Source: Galbibacter marinus
Lineage (GTDB): Bacteria; Bacteroidota; Bacteroidia; Flavobacteriales; Flavobacteriaceae
Length of the DNA stretch: 64,000 bases
Direction of reading: 5' to 3'
Assembly: GCF_000300875.1 (NCBI RefSeq)
Contig: NZ_AMSG01000015.1
Location: 1-64,000 of the forward strand
Shown here piece after piece: positions 8,601-15,541 of the stretch. The position numbers and the translations under genes are program-made. The notes beneath the pieces are model-generated. The model was given only the letters and a program-made list of their open reading frames with translations, was not told the DNA's origin and did not search any database. Position 1 is the first letter of the stretch, and each line of letters starts with the position of its first letter.

Positions 8601-9242
8601 TTGAAAGATACCTACCGACATCAGGGCATGCGCAAAAAATTAGCTGAAATCGTAGAACAAAAAGGGGTTTCAGACAAGAGGGTTCTAAATGCAATAAAAA
8701 AAATACCCCGACACTTGTTTATGGATAGCAGTTTTGAGGAACATGCTTATCAAGATAAAGCTTTCCCAATTGGAGCTAGCCAAACTATATCTCAACCCTT
8801 TACAGTGGCATTTCAAAGTGAATTATTAGAGGTTAAAAAAGGGAGTAAAATACTTGAAATCGGTACCGGGAGCGGTTATCAAACTGCTGTTTTACTTGAA
8901 TTAGGAGCCCAGGTCTATACTATCGAAAGACAAAAAGAACTTTTTAAAAAGACCAATTTGTTTTTGCCTAAGCTCGGCTACAAGCCTAAACAAATGATCT
9001 TCGGTGATGGGTATAAGGGACTGGTTTCCCAGGCACCCTTTGATGGTATTATTGTAACTGCAGGAGCACCATTTGTTCCTAAGCCACTCATGGCACAGCT
9101 TAAAGTGGGAGGTAGGCTTGTTATTCCAGTAGGAGATGATGTTCAAGTGATGACTTTATACACTCGTAAATCACCTAAGGAATTTGAGAAATTTGAGTAT
9201 GGTGAATTTAGATTTGTACCTATGTTAGAGGACAAAAATTAA
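8601..9242 (+). CDS. pcm: Protein-L-isoaspartate O-methyltransferase
   Basis: The enzyme methylates isoaspartyl residues in aged proteins using S-adenosylmethionine. The 213-residue chain has RHLFMDSSFEEHAYQDKAFP with the substrate loop GASQTISQPFTVA, then SAM motif I LEIGTGSGYQTA and the later strand FDGIIVTAGAP. I keep the TTG start at 8601 because KDTYRHQGMRKKL resembles the conserved N-terminus of flavobacterial homologues. An ATG start at 8628 would remove it. AGGAG lies only 2 nt before the TTG, too close to act as a normal Shine-Dalgarno site. Confidence 0.92.
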   Translation: MKDTYRHQGMRKKLAEIVEQKGVSDKRVLNAIKKIPRHLFMDSSFEEHAYQDKAFPIGASQTISQPFTVAFQSELLEVKKGSKILEIGTGSGYQTAVLLELGAQVYTIERQKELFKKTNLFLPKLGYKPKQMIFGDGYKGLVSQAPFDGIIVTAGAPFVPKPLMAQLKVGGRLVIPVGDDVQVMTLYTRKSPKEFEKFEYGEFRFVPMLEDKN

Positions 9243-9313
9243 GCAATCTTACCTTTCATCTGATTTAACGAAAAAATCATAGTTTAAAACAAATATACCC
9301 TATAGCTTTACGT

Positions 9314-9321
9314 TATATTTG
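9314..9321 (+). promoter_or_regulatory. Putative -7 element of glmM
   Basis: TATATTTG matches TAnnTTTG, 73 nt before the glmM start. No clear -33 element is present at the expected distance. Confidence 0.35.
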
Positions 9322-9394
9322 TCTGCCACGTGATTTTTAAAAGGATCTGTGGTGATCAAAAAATTAACATAAAATAATCTAACTATATTATTAT

Positions 9395-10783
9395 ATGACA
9401 CTTATAAAATCTATTTCTGGAATTAGAGGAACTATTGGAGGCAAAACTTCGGATAATTTAACCCCTTTGGATACGGTAAAGTTTGCTGCTGCTTATGGCA
9501 GTTGGCTTAAATCGCAATCTTCAAAGCAGAGGTTAAAGGTCGTAGTGGGTCGAGATGCTCGCCTCTCTGGAGAGATGATTGAAAAGCTAGTGGTATCTAC
9601 TTTAATAGGTCTTGGAATAGATGTTATAAATCTAGGGTTGTCTACTACACCCACGGTAGAAATTGCAGTACCTCTAGAGAAGGCCGATGGTGGAATTATT
9701 CTAACGGCAAGTCACAATCCAAAACAATGGAATGCTCTAAAATTGCTCAATCATAAAGGCGAATTTATAAATGGAGAAGAAGGACTTGAAATATTAAATA
9801 TTGCAGAGCAAGAGGATTTTAATTTTGCTCAAGTAGATGATTTAGGAAAGATTACACTTAATGATTCCTATATGGATATTCATATAGATGAGGTCTTGAA
9901 TTTATCACTAGTGGATGTAGATAAGATCAAAGCAGCCAATTTTAAAGTAGTTGTTGATGGTGTTAATTCAAGTGGTGGAGTGATCATACCTAAACTCTTG
10001 AAAGAACTTGGCGTAACAGTAATAGAATTGTATTGCGAACCAACAGGTGACTTTCCACATAACCCTGAACCTCTAAAAGAGCACCTTACCGATATCTGTA
10101 AGCTCGTTGTGGAAAAACAAGCTGATATGGGTATTGTGGTGGATCCAGATGTGGATCGATTAGCATTTATCACCAATGAGGGAGAAATGTTTGGAGAGGA
10201 ATACACCCTGGTTGCCTGTGCAGATTTTGTTCTAGGAAAATCCAAAGGGAATACGGTTTCGAATCTCTCTTCTTCAAGGGCTTTAAGGGATATTACTCAA
10301 AAGCACGGAGGGCATTATAAGGCTTCTGCTGTTGGAGAAGTTAATGTGGTGTCACTTATGAAAAAGACACAAGCCATCATTGGAGGTGAAGGCAATGGGG
10401 GTATTATTTACCCTGAGAGCCATTACGGTAGAGATTCCTTAGTAGGAGTTGCGTTGTTTTTAACCCATTTGGCAGAAAAACAAGTCACCGTTAAGGAGCT
10501 TAGAGACTCGTATCCATCCTATTTTATGAGTAAAAAGAAAATTGAATTAACCCCAGAATTGGATGTGGATAAAATCTTAGAAAGTGTTGTTGAGGCATAT
10601 AGCCATGAGGATATTACGACCATCGATGGGGTTAAAATTGATTTTTCTGACAGCTGGGTTCACCTTAGAAAGTCTAACACCGAACCGATTATTCGTATAT
10701 ATACTGAGGCAACCACGCAGGAGAATGCAGATGATCTGGCTGAGAAATTTATCGCTGAGTTAAAAGCTATTGCGGTAGTGTAA
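9395..10783 (+). CDS. glmM: Phosphoglucosamine mutase
   Basis: The protein belongs to the alpha-D-phosphohexomutase superfamily. In this form it probably converts glucosamine-6-phosphate to glucosamine-1-phosphate for peptidoglycan and lipopolysaccharide precursors. The phosphoserine loop is TASHNPKQWNALKLL, the magnesium loop is DPDVDRLAFI, the sugar-binding loop is GGEGNGGIIYP and the C-terminal phosphate-binding loop is RKSNTEPIIRIY. The length of 462 residues is typical. A phosphomannomutase/phosphoglucomutase role is possible, since the family is hard to separate by motif alone. Confidence 0.88.
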   Translation: MTLIKSISGIRGTIGGKTSDNLTPLDTVKFAAAYGSWLKSQSSKQRLKVVVGRDARLSGEMIEKLVVSTLIGLGIDVINLGLSTTPTVEIAVPLEKADGGIILTASHNPKQWNALKLLNHKGEFINGEEGLEILNIAEQEDFNFAQVDDLGKITLNDSYMDIHIDEVLNLSLVDVDKIKAANFKVVVDGVNSSGGVIIPKLLKELGVTVIELYCEPTGDFPHNPEPLKEHLTDICKLVVEKQADMGIVVDPDVDRLAFITNEGEMFGEEYTLVACADFVLGKSKGNTVSNLSSSRALRDITQKHGGHYKASAVGEVNVVSLMKKTQAIIGGEGNGGIIYPESHYGRDSLVGVALFLTHLAEKQVTVKELRDSYPSYFMSKKKIELTPELDVDKILESVVEAYSHEDITTIDGVKIDFSDSWVHLRKSNTEPIIRIYTEATTQENADDLAEKFIAELKAIAVV

Positions 10784-10790
10784 CAGGAAG

Positions 10791-11678
10791 TTAATCCTCC
10801 TTTGGGGCCTTATCTTTATGTTTAAATCTGTTATGAGTCCAGAGGTAATACTCTGGCTTATTTCTGATTTCACGCTCAAGATATTCCCAGTAAATATCTG
10901 TTATCTTGTAATCGGGGTATTTCGCTGAATTGGATGTTATGTCTATTATAGTGGTTTCATAATACCCTCTTTTTACTTTTTTAACGCAGAAGAATACCAC
11001 TGCCATATCAAACTTTTTTGCCAAGGTTTCGGCTGCGGTAAAAACTGGAACTTTCACACCGAAAAACTCTCGCCAATAGTCCGCATGGATTAATTGTGGT
11101 GATTGATCGTTTACAAATCCGTAAAGTGATAATCGGTTATCACGATGATTCTTAAGGACTTTTCTTGCTGTTTGATATCTAGAGACTAATTCTCCGCCGT
11201 TTTTCTTTCTTATTCTTTTAATGAGTCGGTCAAAGTATTTATTTGATAATGGAGAATATATGCCAAAAGCTTCGTGTTCGATTTGATTTGCAAGTGATAG
11301 TACCCATTCATAATTTGCATAATGTCCACATAATAGTACGACACTTTTATTTTGTTCAGCATACCTATCTAAAACCTCTAGATTATGAAAAACTGCGTGT
11401 TTTGCCATTTGTTCAGGAGTCATTGACAGTGACTTGATCATTTCCAAAAATAGATCGCACATGTGCAGATAAAAGTTTTTTCGAATGGTCAATAATTCTT
11501 GGTGACTTTTCTCAGGAAAGCATAGCTCTAGATTCTTTAGCACTAATTTTTTCCTATAACCTATCACATGAAAAAGGATGATGTGTAAGAAGTCCGAAAC
11601 CCGGTACAATAGAACAAATGGTAATTTGGAAATAACCCAAAGTATCGGATAGATTAATAAATAAGCAAGTAGCTGCAT
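10791..11678 (-). CDS. Lysophospholipid/lipid A acyltransferase family protein
   Basis: This 295-residue protein resembles LpxL/HtrB, the late acyltransferases that add secondary acyl chains to lipid A at the inner membrane. An N-terminal hydrophobic anchor (LLIYPILWVISKLPFVLLY) is followed by the H-x4-E catalytic motif in LCGHYANYEW and by the GFVNDQSPQ segment typical of the family. The C-terminus has the EYYLWTHNRFKHK signature. It converges on glmM with only a 7-nt gap between the two stops. The acyl donor and the exact acceptor are not predictable. Confidence 0.85.
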   Translation of the reverse strand: MQLLAYLLIYPILWVISKLPFVLLYRVSDFLHIILFHVIGYRKKLVLKNLELCFPEKSHQELLTIRKNFYLHMCDLFLEMIKSLSMTPEQMAKHAVFHNLEVLDRYAEQNKSVVLLCGHYANYEWVLSLANQIEHEAFGIYSPLSNKYFDRLIKRIRKKNGGELVSRYQTARKVLKNHRDNRLSLYGFVNDQSPQLIHADYWREFFGVKVPVFTAAETLAKKFDMAVVFFCVKKVKRGYYETTIIDITSNSAKYPDYKITDIYWEYLEREIRNKPEYYLWTHNRFKHKDKAPKED

Positions 11679-11936
11679 GCAGTATCAATTTTGGCAAATG
11701 TACATAAAAATTAATAGTAGGCTTAAAGGGATATTTAAGTTGATTTATATCGGTGTCACAAACATGTCTTACTAGATTTTACAAAATAAGCCTCATTAAT
11801 TTCTACATTTAAACCTTGAAAATTATTCGAATGTGATTCTTTAAAAAGAAAAAGGTTTCAGAGAATTTAAAACACCACAAGGATAATATAAAAATGGAAT
11901 ACCATATATTTGAACTAGAAAATTTTATTACGCACT

Positions 11937-12584
11937 ATGAATATAGACATTGTTACCATTGTGGTTATTTTAGCCAATGTTCTGGCCTCCTATAAGGGGT
12001 TTAAAGATTACAGCTTTTTTGAACGCTATAAGTTTCATATAGGTTCTATAAAAAGGGGAGAGAAAATTAGAATTTTAACTTCTGGCTTTCTACACGTTGA
12101 TATGACGCACCTGCTGTTTAATATGCTAACACTTTATTTTTTTGCCCCTATTGTGGTGGTTTATTTAGGGAGTGTTAAGTTTTTGATTATATATCTAATT
12201 AGCCTTGTGGCTGGGAATGTTCTATCGATGATTTTTCATAAAAATGAATATCACTATAGTGCCGTAGGAGCTAGTGGAGCGGTTACTGGTATTTTGTATG
12301 CAGCAATTTTATTACAACCAGATATGCGACTTGGTTTCTTTTTTATTCCCATCCCGGTCCCTGCCTATATTTTCGGAATAGGATATCTTTTGTATTCAAT
12401 TTATGGAATGCGCAATAGAGTGGGGAATATAGGACATACTGCGCACTTTGGTGGTGCAATTGGAGGATATTTAGTTACGTTATTATTTTTCCCTTCACTG
12501 ATATGGGTTCAACCTCTAATGGTTGGCTTATTAGCGCTTCCTATTCTGATTTTATTTATACTTGAAAAAGCAAACAAATTATAG
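11937..12584 (+). CDS. Rhomboid family intramembrane serine protease
   Basis: The 215-residue multi-pass membrane protein has the rhomboid catalytic signature: Ser113 in GASGAVTGI and His170 in GHTAHFGGAIGGY, plus the oxyanion-hole pattern H58-x3-N62 in HLLFNM. Six hydrophobic segments are visible, the minimal six-helix core. Rhomboids cut transmembrane substrates within the bilayer. Its natural substrate is unknown. It precedes the SIMPL-domain gene by 50 nt on the same strand. Confidence 0.9.
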   Translation: MNIDIVTIVVILANVLASYKGFKDYSFFERYKFHIGSIKRGEKIRILTSGFLHVDMTHLLFNMLTLYFFAPIVVVYLGSVKFLIIYLISLVAGNVLSMIFHKNEYHYSAVGASGAVTGILYAAILLQPDMRLGFFFIPIPVPAYIFGIGYLLYSIYGMRNRVGNIGHTAHFGGAIGGYLVTLLFFPSLIWVQPLMVGLLALPILILFILEKANKL

Positions 12585-12634
12585 TTTGGCACTAGGTTTG
12601 TTATAGAACAATAAAACCAATAAAGCAATTATAG

Positions 12635-13321
12635 ATGAAAAAAGCAATTTTAATATTAACCGTATTATTCGCAAGCATGAGCCTAACAGCACAAGAAACC
12701 TCACCTTATATCTCTGTTAGTGGAGAAGGGATAGTTAAAGTTACTCCAGATCAAGTATTTATCAAAGTAAGAGTAGAAAATCAAGGTAAATCCGCTCAGC
12801 AGGTCAAAGAATTAAACGATAAGGCTATCGATCAGATCCTTAAGTATGCCAAATCGATGGACATCGATCAAAAGGATATAAATACTGAGTATATCAACTT
12901 AAATAAAAACTACGATTACCAGACCAAAGAATACAATTATGTAGCCAATCAGTCCATCGCGATTCTTTTAAAGGATTTGGATAAGTATACCGACTTTACT
13001 CAAGGGCTTTTAAATGCAGGAATTAACAGAATTGACGGTGTGGAATTTAGATCTACAGGGATTGAACAACACAAGACAGAGGCGCGAATTGCAGCGGTAA
13101 AAGATGCAAAGAAGAAAGCACACGAGCTAGCTTCTGCCTTGGGAATGAGCGTAGGAAAGGCGCTATATATTAACGAATCAGGAGGTGTAAGTGCACCACA
13201 GCCTGTTTATAGAATGGAAATGGCTAAAGCAAGCTTTAGTGATTCTGGCAATATGGAAACTATCGCTGTTGGTGAAATGGCTATTAAAGCTTCAGTTTCT
13301 ATCCGATTTGAACTGAAATAA
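12635..13321 (+). CDS. SIMPL (DUF541) domain secreted protein
   Basis: A cleavable signal peptide (MKKAILILTVLFASMSLTAQ) precedes a single SIMPL/DUF541 domain. It begins with ISVSGEGIVKVTPDQVFIKV and ends with the conserved MAIKASVSIRFEL strand. At 228 residues it matches the usual family size. Family members are periplasmic or outer-membrane proteins implicated in oxidative stress or signalling, with no firm mechanism. A terminator follows at 13362-13387. Confidence 0.85.
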   Translation: MKKAILILTVLFASMSLTAQETSPYISVSGEGIVKVTPDQVFIKVRVENQGKSAQQVKELNDKAIDQILKYAKSMDIDQKDINTEYINLNKNYDYQTKEYNYVANQSIAILLKDLDKYTDFTQGLLNAGINRIDGVEFRSTGIEQHKTEARIAAVKDAKKKAHELASALGMSVGKALYINESGGVSAPQPVYRMEMAKASFSDSGNMETIAVGEMAIKASVSIRFELK

Positions 13322-13361
13322 TACAACTTTTATCACATTGATAGAATAAAAAATTCATGCA

Positions 13362-13387
13362 GGGCTATCCATTGGGGTAGCCCTTTT
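13362..13387 (+). terminator. Terminator after the SIMPL gene
   Basis: GGGCTA pairs with TAGCCC across a 10-nt loop and is followed by TTTTATA. Confidence 0.75.
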
Positions 13388-13621
13388 ATATTCACTTTAG
13401 TGGGGCTTTAAAGACTAGCATCTCTAAGATACTTTGGCATTTATATACTTAAAAAACTATGGTTGGAAATCAAAAAGTGGCTAAAAACATTAATAGAAAA
13501 AGTTTATTAACCATCAATTCACTTTAGTTGAAATGGAGCATTCCATTATTAGTTGTCTTATGGCAATTGGTGGAGTTGTGGGTGACTTCAAACTACATTT
13601 TACGACTTGTCATATAAAGGA

Positions 13622-13661
13622 AAAAGCTCAGGAAATTTAGTTTTAAATCACCTGAGCTTTT
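13622..13661. terminator. Bidirectional terminator-like hairpin
   Basis: AAAAGCTCAGG (13622-13632) is perfectly complementary to CCTGAGCTTTT (13651-13661). It probably ends the minus-strand TlpA-like gene, whose stop is at 13734. Confidence 0.7.
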
Positions 13662-13733
13662 ATCGTTAAGATTTCAAGGAGTAACCTTTAAAATCATGCA
13701 TATTCTATAATGAAGAATTGTGTTTTATAACTT

Positions 13734-14837
13734 TTAAGGAAGTAGGGAAGCTATTTTATCATAGAGCTCTTCTCCACGAAGGTCTTTTGCAATAATTTTA
13801 CCTTCTGCATCCAAGATGTAAGTTGCTGGAATGGATTTGATGTTATACATCTCTGCAATAGGATCTTGCCAAAATTTTAGGTTTGACATATGATGCCATG
13901 GTAATTGATCTTCTTCAATTGCTTTTATCCAATCCTCTGCTTTTCTATCCAAAGATACACCTACAACACTAAGACCTTTCTCATGGAAATCGTTGTATAG
14001 TTTAACTAAATTAGGGTTTTCAACTCTACATGGTTTACACCATGCAGCCCAAAAATCAAGAACGGTAACTTTACCTAATGAAGATTTTAAGGAGATCGTG
14101 TCACCTTCAGGGGTAGGTGCTGAAAAATCAGGAGCAATTGATCCTATAGATAATTTTTTGATCCCTTCAAATTGTTTGCTTAAGGCTTTACCAATCTCAT
14201 CGTTTTTTAATTCTTCTGACAACCCATCGAAAAGTTCAGCTGCTTTATCTGCATGAGGGCTATTGGCCATTTGCTGAATAACCATTAAGGAGATGTAAGA
14301 GTCAGAATTGTTTTTCACAAAGTTTTGTTCATATTCTCTAGCCTCTTCTTGAACTTCTTTAAAAGTTTCAGTCAAGGTATTTAAGGTAACGGTATCACCT
14401 TTTTGTTGGGCTTCCATACCTTGTTGTTGGATACTGGCCATTTTATCTCGAATACTCATCGTACCCTCTATAAAAGAGGTGAAGTCATCATTTGATGGCG
14501 TACCTACAACCTTTGAGGTGTTTAAACTATCAATATGAGCAGTAACGGTAATATTACCCTCTTCAAGGATCAAAGGAAGTATCCCGCGATTTCCATCGAA
14601 AAGTAAGTAATGTAACTGTGGACTCTCTGCAGTTCCACTGAATTCTACAGTACCGTTTTTTATTTCTAAAGTATCTATAACACTTGGGGGCATTCCAGTT
14701 TGTGGTTTTTGTAAATATACTAGTTTACCCTCTTCTGCTCCTTCCGCATTTACTGTTACCTTGTAGGTGTTTTCAGCAACTGTTTCGCAAGCTACTAAAC
14801 CTACAAGAAGGACAATAATTAATCCAATTTTTTTCAT
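13734..14837 (-). CDS. TlpA-like thiol-disulfide oxidoreductase lipoprotein with DUF4369 domain
   Basis: This 367-residue protein begins with a lipoprotein signal (Cys17, VGLVAC), then a DUF4369 beta-rich domain (about residues 25-130) and a helical linker. A C-terminal AhpC/TSA-thioredoxin domain carries the CxxC active site in FWAAWCKPCRVENP and the cis-proline segment SIPATYILD. Such proteins act in the periplasm in thiol reduction, for example in cytochrome maturation or redox repair. A TAACTTTG promoter element with TTTG 17 nt upstream precedes it. Confidence 0.9.
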   Translation of the reverse strand: MKKIGLIIVLLVGLVACETVAENTYKVTVNAEGAEEGKLVYLQKPQTGMPPSVIDTLEIKNGTVEFSGTAESPQLHYLLFDGNRGILPLILEEGNITVTAHIDSLNTSKVVGTPSNDDFTSFIEGTMSIRDKMASIQQQGMEAQQKGDTVTLNTLTETFKEVQEEAREYEQNFVKNNSDSYISLMVIQQMANSPHADKAAELFDGLSEELKNDEIGKALSKQFEGIKKLSIGSIAPDFSAPTPEGDTISLKSSLGKVTVLDFWAAWCKPCRVENPNLVKLYNDFHEKGLSVVGVSLDRKAEDWIKAIEEDQLPWHHMSNLKFWQDPIAEMYNIKSIPATYILDAEGKIIAKDLRGEELYDKIASLLP

Positions 14838-14868
14838 TCAGTTATATTTATTTGGTTTTTGCTGGTTA

Positions 14869-14897
14869 CAAAGTTAAAATTTCAGTTCAATTCCAAA
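14869..14897 (-). promoter_or_regulatory. Putative promoter of the TlpA-like gene
   Basis: On the minus strand, TAACTTTG (14876-14869) matches TAnnTTTG and TTTG (14897-14894) lies 17 nt upstream. Confidence 0.4.
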
Positions 14898-14911
14898 AGA
14901 GAATTAACAAA

Positions 14912-14946
14912 TAAAAGCCTTGAAACTATTTTTTCAAGGCCTTTAC
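14912..14946 (-). terminator. Terminator after the small outer-membrane barrel gene
   Basis: AAAGCCTTGAAA (14914-14925) pairs with TTTCAAGGCCTTT (14932-14944, one bulged base). A T-rich tract follows on the minus strand. It lies just downstream of the gene ending at 14967. Confidence 0.65.
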
Positions 14947-14966
14947 ATATAATTTCTACTAAAGTT

Positions 14967-15461
14967 TTAAAACTGGTAGCGGATCCCTAAACCAATATCG
15001 AATCCTAAATCGTCGTCGAAGTCGTTGAATCCCAATTCTGGTCTAAAATCCAGAGAGAGTAGTAGTGGGATGTTAAAATTGTATTCTATCCCCACATCAC
15101 CAGCTAGAAATAAAAAGGTACCACTGTGGTCATGATGATGCTCGTCGAACCACGCTCTGTCACCGTCATAGCTTCCAAATCCACCACCGGCGCCTGCATA
15201 CCAATTAAACCCACCTTCTATTGGGAATACCCATTGATAAAGCCCAGTAAGTTTAAAGGCGTCAAAATGATCTTCATCTCTCCAACCAAGATCAAATTCC
15301 AGACGATTACTGGAAGAAATAGCTCTTTGATAGGAGATTTCTGCTCCAAATCCATTACCGTCCCCAAGACGTAATCCTAATGCATTTTTAGAAATTTCCT
15401 GTGCGACACTCGCCGAAGTAAATCCAATAACTAAAACGCTAAATAATAGTAGCTTTTTCAT
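14967..15461 (-). CDS. Small outer-membrane beta-barrel protein
   Basis: The 164-residue protein has a signal peptide (LLLFSVLVIGFTSASVAQ) and then eight or so alternating amphipathic strands (LRLGDGNGFGAEISYQRA, NRLEFDLGWRDEDHF, GFNWYAGAGGGFGSY). It ends in the aromatic residue of GIRYQF, as expected for a barrel inserted by BamA. A histidine/aspartate-rich loop (DEHHHDHSGT) sits mid-protein and could bind a metal, but this is only a guess. It is divergent from the lactate dehydrogenase-type gene. Confidence 0.75.
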   Translation of the reverse strand: MKKLLLFSVLVIGFTSASVAQEISKNALGLRLGDGNGFGAEISYQRAISSSNRLEFDLGWRDEDHFDAFKLTGLYQWVFPIEGGFNWYAGAGGGFGSYDGDRAWFDEHHHDHSGTFLFLAGDVGIEYNFNIPLLLSLDFRPELGFNDFDDDLGFDIGLGIRYQF

Positions 15462-15541
15462 AAATTTGGTTTTTGTTTGACATATATACGATATAATATT
15501 AACTAAAAGTTTATATTATATTGTTAAAAATTTCTAAACTC

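Larger units (their letters stand above)
13322..13733. other. 411-nt intergenic region with two terminators and no clear gene
   Basis: Between the SIMPL gene and the TlpA-like gene there are two hairpin terminators (13362-13387 and 13622-13661) and an AT-rich spacer. The 10-mer TTCACTTTAG occurs twice (13391 and 13520). Two short ATG frames (24 codons from 13459 and 35 codons from 13533) are present. Neither has a recognisable product, and the second runs into the second hairpin. Confidence 0.5.
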
